This document shows, in pieces, positions 36,545 to 45,065 of a stretch of 64,000 bases of DNA. The notes beneath the pieces are model-generated. The model saw only the letters and a list, made by a program, of their open reading frames with translations. It was not told the DNA's origin and ran no database searches. The position numbers were made by a program, and so were the translations under genes. The stretch comes from JADJOY01 sp016713535 [NCBI: Deltaproteobacteria bacterium] (lineage in GTDB: Bacteria; JADJOY01). The DNA is taken from positions 46,149 through 110,148 of the forward strand of contig JADJOY010000018.1 of NCBI GenBank assembly GCA_016713535.1, written 5' to 3'. Numbering within the stretch: position 1 is the stretch's first letter; every line of letters starts with the position of its first letter.

Positions 36545-37030
36545 CTACCCGCCACCCACGCCCAGCTCGTCGCGCACGCGCTTGGTCAGCAGCTTCGCCA
36601 TCAGCGCGACGCACACGAACACCACCGGCCACGCACCCGAGGTGTCCGACGCCAGCACCGTCGTGGGCACACCGCTCGGCGAGGTGTACGTGTACGACTC
36701 CTTGGGCGCCGTGCACGCCGAGTAGCTGGTGCCGAGCGCGACCGCGCCGAGCAGGCACACCATGTACGCCCACGCCCAGCGCCTGCGGCGCAAGAGCGCG
36801 ATCCCCGCCACCAGCGTCGCCGGCGGTCCGAGCACCACCTGCACGAAGCCGAGCACGGTGGTGTTGTTGGTGCCGTAGCTGTGCACCGCGACCATCGCCG
36901 CCGAGATCAGGCTGATCGGGATCCCGATCCCGCCGATCACGATCGCCGCCCACGCGAGGACGGTGACGAAGGTCGAGCGTGATGCGGCCGGTGAGGCCGC
37001 GGACGTGGTCGAAGGCGCCGGTTCGTTCAT
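36545..37030 (-). CDS. hypothetical membrane protein, 161 aa
   Basis: Four hydrophobic segments: VTVLAWAAIVIGGIGIPISL, TTVLGFVQVVLGPPATLVAG, AWAYMVCLLGAVALGTSY, and AWPVVFVCVALMAKLL. The N-terminus is Ser/Ala/Pro-rich; a loop YTYTSPSGVPTTV is predicted between segments 3 and 4. No family is recognised. Start ATG 37030. Confidence 0.65.
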   Translation of the reverse strand: MNEPAPSTTSAASPAASRSTFVTVLAWAAIVIGGIGIPISLISAAMVAVHSYGTNNTTVLGFVQVVLGPPATLVAGIALLRRRRWAWAYMVCLLGAVALGTSYSACTAPKESYTYTSPSGVPTTVLASDTSGAWPVVFVCVALMAKLLTKRVRDELGVGGG

Positions 37031-37086
37031 GCGCGGATGCTAGCGCACCACCGCGGGACCCAGTCCCCGCGGCCCGACCCGACACT

Positions 37087-37494
37087 TCAAGGAGCCGTCG
37101 TGTGCCCCGTGATGTCCCACTCGCCCCAGCGCCGCACGACGCGCTCGCCGCGGATCTCGACGATCTCGATGCCGGTGATGGTCGTGCGCCGGCCCGTGGG
37201 CCCCACGCCCAGGTACGCCGTCCCGTTGGTTCCGACGGCCTTCCAGCGCACCGCCACCTTCCTGGTGCGCGTGTCGACCACGAGATCCTCGACGGTGGTC
37301 GTCACGTCCGGGAACGCTGCCACGAAGGCTCGCAGACCAGCGGCGAACCCTTCCTTGGTGGCGGGCCGTCCCGCCGACGACTCGTCGTGGAAGTCGTCGT
37401 CGTGGATCGCGTCGAAGAGCGCCCAGTCCACAGTCCCCGACCACAGCGACACCCACCGCTTCGCGATCGCTTCGAGGTCTTCGGGGCTCTGCAT
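37087..37494 (-). CDS. NTF2-like / SnoaL-type protein
   Basis: 135 residues from ATG 37494, seven bases after the stop of the GFA gene; ATG 37512 would overlap that gene. The pattern WALFDAIHDDDFHDESSAGR, AAFPDVTTTVEDLVVDTRT and VRRWGEWDITGHTTAP is typical of SnoaL/NTF2-like polyketide-cyclase-fold proteins with a hydrophobic pocket. The substrate is unknown. Probably in an operon with the GFA and tautomerase genes. Confidence 0.8.
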   Translation of the reverse strand: MQSPEDLEAIAKRWVSLWSGTVDWALFDAIHDDDFHDESSAGRPATKEGFAAGLRAFVAAFPDVTTTVEDLVVDTRTRKVAVRWKAVGTNGTAYLGVGPTGRRTTITGIEIVEIRGERVVRRWGEWDITGHTTAP

Positions 37495-37501
37495 GGTCGA
37501 C

Positions 37502-38104
37502 CTACTTGGCACGCGGGCGGCCGCTCTTGCTGCCCCGTCCCGTGGGTGTCGGCTTCTTCGCCGCGGTTTTCGGCTTCGCCAGACGCTCGGCCTCGGCTTC
37601 TTCGGCCCGCAGCGCCTTCGCCGCCGCGTAGCGCGCGAGGCTCTCGGCGGGCCAGGTCTTCGCGGCGTCGTAGTAGCCGCGGAACGACGGCGCGTCGTCG
37701 GGCACCACCACCCACGGCTGCTTCGAGCGCACGAAGATGTGCGCGCGCGGCGGTAACGCGGCGGGCGCGTCGAGCGTGCCCACCCGCACGTAGCGCGTGA
37801 CGGCCTGCCGCGTGCCGTGTTCGTTCCACATCGCCGTGCGGCAAGCAGGGCAGCGGGCGACCCAGTGCTTGCCGCCGCTGTCGGTGGGCACGAGCACGAA
37901 CGCGGGCTCGCCGAGCGTCACCTCGAAGCGCGAGAACTCGATCATCGCGTGGTGCGCGAACGGCCCGCCGGTCTCGCGCTGGCAGCGCGTGCAGTGGCAG
38001 CAGTGCACGAACATCGGCTCCGCCGTCATGCGATAGCGGACCTTCCCGCAGGCGCAGCCGCCCTCGAACGGTGGCCCGGCGCTGTGTTGACGCTTGGTGC
38101 TCAT
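37502..38104 (-). CDS. GFA-family zinc protein (glutathione-dependent formaldehyde-activating-like)
   Basis: 200 residues. Zinc ligands of the GFA fold are all present: GGCACGKVRYRM, CHCTRCQRETGGPFA, RCPACRTAMWNEHG. The C-terminal ~50 residues are Ala/Lys/Arg-rich (KTAAKKPTPTGRGSKSGRPR), unusual for the family. GFA relatives bind glutathione or S-hydroxymethylglutathione. Middle gene of a probable minus-strand unit. Confidence 0.85.
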   Translation of the reverse strand: MSTKRQHSAGPPFEGGCACGKVRYRMTAEPMFVHCCHCTRCQRETGGPFAHHAMIEFSRFEVTLGEPAFVLVPTDSGGKHWVARCPACRTAMWNEHGTRQAVTRYVRVGTLDAPAALPPRAHIFVRSKQPWVVVPDDAPSFRGYYDAAKTWPAESLARYAAAKALRAEEAEAERLAKPKTAAKKPTPTGRGSKSGRPRAK

Positions 38105-38120
38105 CGCCCCTCCGTTTCGC

Positions 38121-38516
38121 TTACACCTCGACCTTGAACCCGATCTCGACGTCGCAGCCGGCCTGACCGCCGCGGATCCCCCAGTTCGAGGTCGGGTGCT
38201 CGCGCAGCACGACCTTCACGTGGTCGGGCGGGATGCCGAGCAGCTCGAGGTTCCGGACGATCGCGCGATAGAGCGCACGCTTCGCGTCGAGCGAGCGCCC
38301 GGCGAAGGCGTCGATGCTGATGAGCGTGAACGCCTCGGGCTTCGCCTTGCCCGGCGGGCACGGGAAGCGGTGCGGCTCGTGCGCGATGAGGCGCAGCGTC
38401 TTGTCCTGGGCCGGGATGCGGAACGCCTCGACGAGGGCCGCGTGGACGGCGTCGATGATCGCCGTCTCCTCGGCGGGGCTGTAGGTGGTGCGGACCTCGA
38501 TCGTGGTGGCGGGCAT
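38121..38516 (-). CDS. tautomerase-superfamily protein
   Basis: 131 residues from ATG 38516 (MPATTIEVRTTYSPAEETAI) with Pro at position 2, the usual catalytic base of tautomerases. GIPPDHVKVVLREHPTSNWG IRGG-type end matches the longer tautomerase_3-like subgroup. It acts on small keto-enol substrates in relatives. Upstream gene of the GFA/NTF2-like unit, 17 bp apart. Confidence 0.8.
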   Translation of the reverse strand: MPATTIEVRTTYSPAEETAIIDAVHAALVEAFRIPAQDKTLRLIAHEPHRFPCPPGKAKPEAFTLISIDAFAGRSLDAKRALYRAIVRNLELLGIPPDHVKVVLREHPTSNWGIRGGQAGCDVEIGFKVEV

Positions 38517-38612
38517 GGGGCTCTCATTCGCGCTCGGGGCGCCGCATTGTGCCGGATCCCGTCGCGCTAGGCGCGTGCCCCTCCCCGGCCGCGTGGCCGA
38601 TCCGCCCCGTCG

Positions 38613-39985
38613 TTCGGAGGGTCGCGCGCCGCGCGACCGGCGATACGCGCCGGCGTGCGCGCCGGCGAGGACGTATCGCCGGGCACGCAACGCGTGCCCC
38701 TCCCAGCCCCCTGCCGTTCGGAGGGTCGCGCGCCGCGCGACCGGCGATACGCGCCGGCGTGCGCGCCGGCGAGGACGTCGATCTCTGTACGCCCCGCCAC
38801 CCCGTGCCGCGATCCACGTTCGCGGCGCGGCGGCGGGATCGTCGTATCGCCGGGCACGCAACGCGTGCCCCTCCCAGACCCCCGCCGTTCGGAGGGTCGC
38901 GCGTCGCGCGACCGGCGATACGCGCCGGCGTGCGCGCCGGCGAGGACGTCGATCTCTGTACGCCCCGCCACCCCGTGCCGCGATCCACGTTCGCGGCGCG
39001 GCGGCGGGATCGTCGTATCGCCGGGCACGCAACGCGTGCCCCTCCCAGCCCCCCGCCGTTCGGAGGGTCGCGCTCCGCGCGACCGGCGATACGCGCCGGC
39101 GTGCGCGCTCACGAGGACGTCGATTTCTGTACGCCCCGCCACCCCGTGCCGCGATCCGCCTCGGCGGCGACGCGGCGGGATCGTCGATCGCCGGGCACGC
39201 AACGCGTGCCCCTCCCAGACCCCTGCCGTCCGGAGGGTCGCGCGTCGCGCGACCGGCGATACGCGCCGGCGTGCGCGCTCACGAGGACGTCGATCTCTGT
39301 ACGCCCCGCCACCCCGTGCCGTGATCCGCCTCGGCGGCGACGCGGCGGGATCGTCGTATCGCCGGGCACGCAACGCGTGCCCCTCCCAGACCCCTGCCGT
39401 CCGGAGGGTCGCGCGTCGCGCGACCGGCGATACGCGCCGGCGTGCGCGCTCACGAGGACGTCGATCTCTGTACGCCCCGCCACCCCGTGCCGCGATCCAC
39501 GTTCGCGGCGCGGCGGCGGGATCGTCGTATCGCCGGGCACGCAACGCGTGCCCTCCCAGCCCCCGCCGTTCGGAGGGTCGCGCGCCGCGCGACCGGCGAT
39601 ACGCGACGGCGTGCGCGCTCACGAGGACGTCGATTTCTGTACGCCCCGCCACCCCGCGCCGTGATCCGCGTTCGCGGCGACGCGGCGGGATCGTCGTATC
39701 GCCGGGCACGCAACGCGTGCCCCTCCCAGCCCCCCGCCGTTCGGAGGGTCGCGCGCCGCGCGACCGGCGATACGCGCCGGCGTGCGCGCCGGCGAGGACG
39801 TCGATCTCTGTACGCCCCGCCACCCCGTGCCGCGATCCACGTTCGCGGCGCGGCGGCGGGATCGTCGTATCGCCGGGCACGCAACGCGTGCCCCTCCCAG
39901 ACCCCCGCCGTTCGGAGGGTCGCGCGCCGCGCGACCGGCGATACGCGCCGGCGTGCGCGCTCACGAGGACGTCGATCCCCGAACC
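38613..39985. repeat. tandem array, about nine units of 171 bp
   Basis: TTCGGAGGGTCGCGC-type starts occur at 38613, 38717, 38888, 39059, 39229, 39400, 39569, 39740 and 39911; after a short first unit the period is 169-171 bp. Each unit holds GGAG-GGTCGCGCG/CGCGCGACC with a GGCGATACGCG tail, a GCGCCGGCGTGCGCGCCGGC palindrome, and a reverse unit ATCGCCGGGCACGCAACGCG followed by TGCCCCTCC. Period 171 is 57 codons, so long frames stay open on both strands; these are not genes. Confidence 0.93.
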
Positions 39986-40005
39986 GCCTCGCACCTCCGC
40001 CTCGT

Positions 40006-40112
40006 TCGGAGGGCCCGCCTCCCGGCGGGCCGGCGTCTGCGGGGGCACGGAGGCCCCCGCACTACGACGACTTCACGTTCGTCGTAGCGACGGGGGTTCC
40101 ATCCCCCGTCGC
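40006..40112. repeat. three REP elements after the 171-bp array
   Basis: GGAG-GGCCCGCC-TCCC-GGCGGGCC near 40008; reverse GTAG element GCGGGGGCACGGAGGCCCCC followed by GCACTAC; GTAG-CGACGGGGG-TTCCAT-CCCCCGTCG at 40084-40112. Confidence 0.75.
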
Positions 40113-40144
40113 CAGCCGGCCCCCGACGCGGAACCGTCTCCGGA

Positions 40145-40423
40145 TCAGAGCCGGAACACCGCGACCGCGATCAGCAACGCGAGCTGCACGATCGGTAGCA
40201 GCGACGAGCCGACCGCCATCCACACCACGTTCGCGCGCCGCGGCTGCTGTCGCTGCCTGCGCACCAGCAAGAAGTTGAGGAGCGCCGTCGCGGGCAGCCC
40301 ATAGAGCGCGAACAACATCGCCCCCAGCCCCACGAACGAGCCGTTCCCCGTGCCCGCCCGCATCGTCACGAACGAGATCGCCGCCTGCACCACGAACACA
40401 CCGCCGATGACCCAGTAGCTCAT
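40145..40423 (-). CDS. hypothetical small membrane protein, 92 aa
   Basis: From ATG 40423 (MSYWVIGGVFVVQAAISFVT) three hydrophobic segments are visible: residues ~3-20, VGLGAMLFALYGLPATALLN, and LLPIVQLALLIAVAVF. A short RRQRQQPRRAN loop carries the positive charge. Unknown function. An open extension upstream to 40468 adds 15 residues but no better ribosome binding site. Confidence 0.55.
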   Translation of the reverse strand: MSYWVIGGVFVVQAAISFVTMRAGTGNGSFVGLGAMLFALYGLPATALLNFLLVRRQRQQPRRANVVWMAVGSSLLPIVQLALLIAVAVFRL

Positions 40424-40464
40424 GGCGCGACCGCCTCGGTGGACCGAGCCTCGACCGGAGTCCT

Positions 40465-40619
40465 TCACGCCCCCTCCCGAAGCCGCGCGAACGACTTCTT
40501 GACCGCCGGGTGGCGCTTCTCGATCGGGTGTTCTGGTTCAGCAAGCAGTGAGAAAGAAAGACGACCATCCCGCCGCGCTGGTCAGCGAGTTGTCGCGTCC
40601 AACGCTCCGGGCTCGTCAT
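40465..40619 (-). pseudogene. remnant resembling a DUF523-type protein
   Basis: The minus strand opens with MVVFLSHCLLNQNTR, the characteristic start of DUF523/2-thiouracil-desulfurase-like proteins (near 40568). The reading then jumps to a protein-like tail in another frame, IEKRHPAVKKSFARLREGA, and TGA at 40465-40467. Nearly all of the expected ~150-250 residues are absent, so this looks like an internal deletion that left both gene ends. Confidence 0.4.
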
Positions 40620-40994
40620 GATTCGCGCTCACCAACGTGCGACGCCGGCTGAAGCACCGACGCGCGGCGCCTGCGTCGGGGCGACGTGCGCAACGATGGA
40701 CCGGCAGCGCATGGATCCTGCCGACGTGGGTTGCCAACGTACTCGCGGGCGGACGCAAACGCGAACCTGAAACCGCGCGCGGCGGCTGGAACGCGGGCGA
40801 CGCCGAGCCCGCGAAGTCAGGCTCTGCACGTCCGCCGCAGGCTGGGTGCCCGGTCCGGCTGGCGGGTATGGTTCCTGGCGTCGGCCAGCGCAGGCGGGCG
40901 CTCGGTCTCTCGACCTCGCACGAGGCCGGAGAGACCGCCCAGGCGGCCGCGTGAGCGCGCGCCGCACCGACCGTCCGGCGACGCCGGGGGGCCC
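40620..40994. other. 375-bp stretch without a recognised gene
   Basis: Upstream region of the secreted gene at 40995. No REP palindromes, unlike most other long gaps. It may hold that gene's promoter; I see no convincing -35/-10 pair. Confidence 0.4.
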
Positions 40995-42413
40995 ATGACG
41001 ATCTCGGTTCGGTTCTCGTCCGCGGTGTCCCGTCGCCGCCGATCGCTCCACGCCGGCTGCGCCGTTCTCGCGGCGCTCGTGACCGCGGTGATCCTGCCGT
41101 GCGACTCCCGGGCGGCGGCTCCCGAGCTCGTGGTGACCGGGTTGGCCGTCGACGACGACTACCTGGTCCAGGGCGAGTCGTTCACGATCACCGCCACCGT
41201 CGAGAACGCCGGTACCGCGGCGAGTGCGGGCACGCTGCTCGGGCTCTGGGGGTCGCCGATCCCGGCCGTCGGCCCCGACGCAGCCGAGCTGGCGGTGGTG
41301 GCCGTCCCGGGTCTCGACCCGGGAGCGTCCATCTCGCTGGACCAGGTCGTGACCCTTTCGCAGGCGGGGTCGTTGTTCTTGTTCGCGATCGCTGCGGCGG
41401 TGCCGGGTGAGGCCGAGGACACGATCTCGGAGTTCCTGCCCGTCGAGGTCCACGAGCCGCTGGCGCTGGGCGAGGGCGCGGATCGGTTCGTGTGGGTCTA
41501 CCTCGGCAGCGAAGACGAGGTCTTCGGCCACGGCTTCACCGCCGGCTCGGTGATCCAGGTCTACGTCGCGGGACCCGGCGGGGTGGCGACGCCCTACGGT
41601 CCGTTCCTTCCGACCTCGTGGAGCCCGACGCGCCTGACCTGGACTCCGCCGATCGACATCCTGCTCGGCCACGGCCTCATGAGCCTGGTGGTCGTCAACA
41701 CGGACCAGGGCTTCGACACCTCCGCGCCCGTTTGCCGCACGCTGGTGGGCACCAGGCTGGGGGCGAATCCGCCGGCGATCGTCGGGATGATCGAGGCCAG
41801 CGACCCCCGCCCTCCCAACGTCCTCGAGACGGCCGATTGCAGCGTTCCGTTCACCTGGGGCTTCTTCGGTCCCGTGGAGCCCGGTCAAGCCTTGCGGGTG
41901 TCGGGCGAGAGCTTCGCGAATCCGGTGGCGAACCTGTTCACGGCGACCGGGAACCTCGGACCGCTCTCACCGCAGCCGGGCGGCACCGGCAACGTCGCGA
42001 CGTTCACGATCCCCGCGAACGCACCGGTCGGCCCCGCGATGATCCAGCTCGTGAACGCTCCCTACACCGGCAATGCCCAGTCGAACGCCGTGATCTTCAC
42101 GATCGGCGCGGGGGTCGACGTGCAGTCGGTCGTGCAGGACGGGGGCACGATCACCGTCACCGGCCAGGGCTTCTCGCCCAATGCCGTCATCAACCTTCAC
42201 AATCAGCAGGGCGCCGAGATCGTGAACCTGGGCGGTCTCGACGAGAACGATCAGCCGCGAATTCCTCTCGTGCAGCTCACGCCGACCCGCTTCGAGTTCG
42301 AGGTGCCCGCGGGCGCGGTCCCGGGACGTGCCTTCGTCGTGGTGGTGAACCCGCCCTTCCTCGCCATCACCTCGACCGGCTCCGACGGCGACGGCGCGCT
42401 GATCCTGCCCTGA
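40995..42413 (+). CDS. secreted CARDB/IPT-like repeat protein
   Basis: 472 residues. Signal peptide (LHAGCAVLAALVTAVILPCD). Residues ~35-150 are a CARDB-like adhesion module (PELVVTGLAVDDDYLVQGES, then FTITATVENAGTAASAGTLL). The rest is a set of Ig/IPT-like modules paralogous to the C-terminus of the 7483-11341 protein; both have TDQGFDTS, NLFTATGN-GPL or NIFTATGN-GPL, NAPVGP and a final VNPPF/LNPPF segment. It ends GALILP at TGA 42411-42413. Probably exported and structural or adhesive. Confidence 0.75.
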   Translation: MTISVRFSSAVSRRRRSLHAGCAVLAALVTAVILPCDSRAAAPELVVTGLAVDDDYLVQGESFTITATVENAGTAASAGTLLGLWGSPIPAVGPDAAELAVVAVPGLDPGASISLDQVVTLSQAGSLFLFAIAAAVPGEAEDTISEFLPVEVHEPLALGEGADRFVWVYLGSEDEVFGHGFTAGSVIQVYVAGPGGVATPYGPFLPTSWSPTRLTWTPPIDILLGHGLMSLVVVNTDQGFDTSAPVCRTLVGTRLGANPPAIVGMIEASDPRPPNVLETADCSVPFTWGFFGPVEPGQALRVSGESFANPVANLFTATGNLGPLSPQPGGTGNVATFTIPANAPVGPAMIQLVNAPYTGNAQSNAVIFTIGAGVDVQSVVQDGGTITVTGQGFSPNAVINLHNQQGAEIVNLGGLDENDQPRIPLVQLTPTRFEFEVPAGAVPGRAFVVVVNPPFLAITSTGSDGDGALILP

Positions 42414-42482
42414 GGGCGCGCGCGAAACGGTGATCGGTCGTCGTCCGGGATCAGCTTGCGAACGCGAGTCGAGTCGAGCGGA

Positions 42483-42767
42483 TCAGGGCTCGTCGGCAAC
42501 AGGCTTCCCGGCCACAAGTGCGCGGAGCGCGCGGCTGGGCCTACGAGGCTTCCGCACGAGGCGAGCCACCTCGCGGAACGATCGGCTGGTGAGCGTGAGC
42601 CTCGGCGGGATGACGAGGTCGGCTGGAAGCTCGCGGAGCGCCTGGACGTGGTGTAGGAGCGCTGTCGCGACGAGATGGTTCCGCCGCACGCCGTGCGCGT
42701 CCGCGTACCGTTCGACTTGGTCCTTCGCCGAAGCCGAGATGCGGACCGAGAACCGTGTGTCGCCCAT
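42483..42767 (-). CDS. orphan ribbon-helix-helix-like protein
   Basis: 94 residues from ATG 42767. MGDTRFSVRISASAKDQVER then YADAHGVRRNHLVATALLHH fits an Arc/CopG-type ribbon-helix-helix domain at the N-terminus. The C-terminal half is basic (LVRKPRRPSRALRALVAG). It resembles antitoxins but no toxin gene is adjacent on this strand; it may be a solitary regulator. Confidence 0.6.
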   Translation of the reverse strand: MGDTRFSVRISASAKDQVERYADAHGVRRNHLVATALLHHVQALRELPADLVIPPRLTLTSRSFREVARLVRKPRRPSRALRALVAGKPVADEP

Positions 42768-43055
42768 GTCGATGCCGCCCTCGACGAGGGTAGGGCGCTG
42801 ACGGCGCATTCGTAAACAACGCGTCGGGAGCGGGGACGCTCCGCGGAACGCGCCGCATGGAATCGGAGTCTCGGCAGGCTCGACGGATGACTCCATACGC
42901 TGAGTAAATGGACTCAACTCGCGGCGTAGCGCGGGGGCTCGTCCCCGGCAGACGGTCTGGCGGGGGACGAGCCCCCGCGCTACGGGTGGTGCGATCGCCC
43001 GGGTACCACCGCGCCCGCCCGCGCTTCCACCGACCGAACCGGCCCCGCCCCTCGC
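42768..43055. other. gap holding one REPIN and no gene
   Basis: Apart from the inverted REP pair at 42926-42983 nothing is recognised here. Confidence 0.4.
42926..42983. repeat. complete isolated REPIN (inverted REP pair)
   Basis: GTAGCGCGGGGGCTCGTCCC on the plus strand and its partner GGGGACGAGCCCCCGCGCTA followed by C, separated by about 15 bp. It is the same type as the units of the 281-1100 array, but a single copy. Confidence 0.85.
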
Positions 43056-43273
43056 TTACGGCGTGAACTCGACCAGCACGCGCATCGTCTCCACCTTGAG
43101 CCCGTCCTCGCGCATGGCGCGCTGGCCTTCGTCGGATTTGAGCAGCGCCTCGAACGCCGCCATGTCGGGGATCTCGAGGATGAGGCCCAGCGAGCTCGGG
43201 TTGTTGGGGTCGCGGAAGGTCCGGCACTTCACGCCGATCCGCCCGAACAGCTCGTGCCGGCTGCCGGGGTCAT
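43056..43273 (-). pseudogene. truncated copy of the gene at 45066-45347
   Basis: Bases 43056-43268 are almost identical to 45066-45253: same protein from SRHELFGRIGVKCRT to VLVEFTP, TAA stop at 43056-43058. About 65 bp containing the gene's first ~25 codons are deleted, joining the body to the original ATG region in the wrong frame (it would give only MTPAAGTSCSGGSA). A clear duplicate followed by decay. Confidence 0.85.
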
Positions 43274-43334
43274 GGCGAGCGCCTCCAGGGTGGGGAATCG
43301 TTGCCAGTGCGTGGGCGCCGGCGCGGCGCCCGGA

Positions 43335-43568
43335 TCACTCGGCGGGGCGCCCCTCGGGGACGCACACCGGAAGCAGATTCGCCATGGTCGAGGTCGCACT
43401 CGACCCTTCGCGGGTGAGCAAGAACACCGCGACCCCGAAGGCCGCGAGCAAGCCGAGCCCGATTCCCCAATAGGTGGGCGCCGGTGAGCCTCGCGCGCCA
43501 AAGCCAACGAGAGTCAGCGCCGTTGGCGCGGCGAGCAGGGAGGTCGCCAGGAGCAGGTCTTCGTTCAT
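43335..43568 (-). CDS. small membrane protein, 77 aa
   Basis: Two hydrophobic helices: LLLATSLLAAPTALTLVGFG and GIGLGLLAAFGVAVFLLT, joined by a short ARGSPAPTYW turn. ATG 43568. No family is recognised. It lies between the pseudogene and the peptidase. Confidence 0.6.
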   Translation of the reverse strand: MNEDLLLATSLLAAPTALTLVGFGARGSPAPTYWGIGLGLLAAFGVAVFLLTREGSSATSTMANLLPVCVPEGRPAE

Positions 43569-43592
43569 CGGCAGTTCAAGACGGCACGCTGG

Positions 43593-44261
43593 TCACCCTG
43601 GAAACCGCGTCCATTGACCTTGGGAGACCACTCCCACCACGCCATCGACGACCTTGATCGCGGTCGCGTCGTCCATCGCGTAGGCCGGGCCGGCGATGTC
43701 GGCCGCCCACCGCTGCGCGTGGGGCAGGGTGTTGCCGGGCATCATCGGGTGGTTCAGGTGCGGGAAGATCGAGAAGTCGACGACGCCGAGCGTCCGGTCG
43801 TCCGGCGCGGACCGCCACTCCTGGAAGTAGGCACCGATCCGAGGCGTCATGACCATGCTGCCGGCGCTCACGCCTACCCAGACGGTGTGGGTCAGCGACG
43901 GTAGAAGCCTCGCCAGTCCCGACTCGCGCATCCAGTGGCACAGGTAGGTCGCGTCGCCGCCGTCCACGAGCAGCGCGTCGGCCTCCCGCACCCACGGCAC
44001 CCACCGCTCCTCGCCGATCGTGGGCAGGGCGGTGAGCTCGAGGAGGCCGACCGACTTCCAGCCGAGGCCCGCCATGGTGTCCCACGGAGGCCCACCGACC
44101 ACGAAGCCCCGCACCGTGGCCGGCCCGCACATCGGGTGCCCCCACTGCGCCGTCGGAATGCAGAGCGCGGTGGACTCGCCGATCGGCTTGCCCAGCAGCT
44201 CCTCGAGCGCCGAGCGGATGCTCGGGTTGGTGACGCCTCCGGACGTGAGTAGCAGTTTCAT
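43593..44261 (-). CDS. peptidase S51 (dipeptidase E-like)
   Basis: 222 residues from ATG 44261 (MKLLLTSGGVTNPSIRSALE). S51 features: the nucleophile region WVGVSAGSMVM (Ser ~132) in a class I glutaminase-like fold, VDGGDATYLCHWM, and HLNHPMMPGN. Dipeptidase E cleaves N-terminal Asp-X dipeptides; relatives include cyanophycinase. The exact substrate is uncertain. Intact and of family length. Confidence 0.88.
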   Translation of the reverse strand: MKLLLTSGGVTNPSIRSALEELLGKPIGESTALCIPTAQWGHPMCGPATVRGFVVGGPPWDTMAGLGWKSVGLLELTALPTIGEERWVPWVREADALLVDGGDATYLCHWMRESGLARLLPSLTHTVWVGVSAGSMVMTPRIGAYFQEWRSAPDDRTLGVVDFSIFPHLNHPMMPGNTLPHAQRWAADIAGPAYAMDDATAIKVVDGVVGVVSQGQWTRFPG

Positions 44262-44388
44262 CGGCTCGATTCCGGGATGATGAGCAGGGAGAGGAACGCT
44301 CAGCTTCGTGCCTCGGGCAGACATCGTAATGACACAGTTTGCCGCGCTATGCCGCTGTGACTGGCGTGCGTCTGATCCGAGTTGCTCG

Positions 44389-44988
44389 TCACCGTGCCCG
44401 CCGTGCGCGAATCCTCTCCACCGCGAGTCCAGCCAGCGCAACCAAGAGGACCACCGCCGCCACCAGCATGTTCGCCAGGGGTGGTGCGCCGTGGGAGATG
44501 GCCGTGTAGAAGCTGATCGCGAGCAGGACGGCGACGAGGAGGGCGAGCCATGTCTTGGTGGGTGTCAGCGGTCGGCGATCGGGGCCGTCGTCAAGCTTTC
44601 CATGAAGAATCTCTCGCAGATGTCGCTCGTGCGTGTCGATACGGGCGGCGATAGCCTGCCGTGCGCCGGGCTCGGCGGTCGCGAGCGCCTCGAAATCGGC
44701 GATGAGCGCCTGTTTGATCGCTCGTTCCCGCGGACCATCCGGCCCGCTGAGTCGAGGATCGGCGGCTGGGTCGTACATCACGCCATGGGTCCGGAAGTTC
44801 TCTCGCGCCTGTGAGAGCGTCATCCCGTGGTTCGCCACGGACGCTTCCGTCTCGTCATCGAGCGGCTCGTCCTCCCACCAACAAAGCTCGCAGATCTCGT
44901 AGTAGGCCCGCGAGGTGAGCGTGGGATAGCCGCAGCATGGGCACCTCGCTCGCGAAGGCAGCTCGGTGGATCGAGGAAGTGGGGCCAT
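44389..44988 (-). CDS. CPCC family cysteine-rich protein with C-terminal membrane helices
   Basis: 199 residues. The N-terminal zinc-ribbon-like CPCC domain reads RCPCCGYPTLTSRAYYEICE then LCWWEDEPLDDETEASV and MTLSQARENFRTHG, as in CPCC proteins of polymorphic-toxin neighbourhoods (possible immunity proteins). The C-terminal ~70 residues add two membrane helices (LALLVAVLLAISFYTAIS; LANMLVAAVVLLVALAGLAV), which is not the usual stand-alone CPCC layout. No toxin gene is adjacent. Confidence 0.82.
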   Translation of the reverse strand: MAPLPRSTELPSRARCPCCGYPTLTSRAYYEICELCWWEDEPLDDETEASVANHGMTLSQARENFRTHGVMYDPAADPRLSGPDGPRERAIKQALIADFEALATAEPGARQAIAARIDTHERHLREILHGKLDDGPDRRPLTPTKTWLALLVAVLLAISFYTAISHGAPPLANMLVAAVVLLVALAGLAVERIRARRAR

Positions 44989-45065
44989 CGAGCACGCCTA
45001 CTCGGCCCGATCGGCTGGCCCGGCATGCGCCGCCGCGCGTCGGTCGGTCGTAATTCGCTGTTCGT

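Noticed and set aside
38613-39985. CRISPR array
   Set aside because: Units are 171 bp with no unique spacers between short repeats, and no cas gene is nearby.
38567-40304. Open frames of 140-550 codons through the 171-bp array on both strands
   Set aside because: They are created by a stop-poor, codon-multiple repeat with no ribosome binding site and no protein-like composition.
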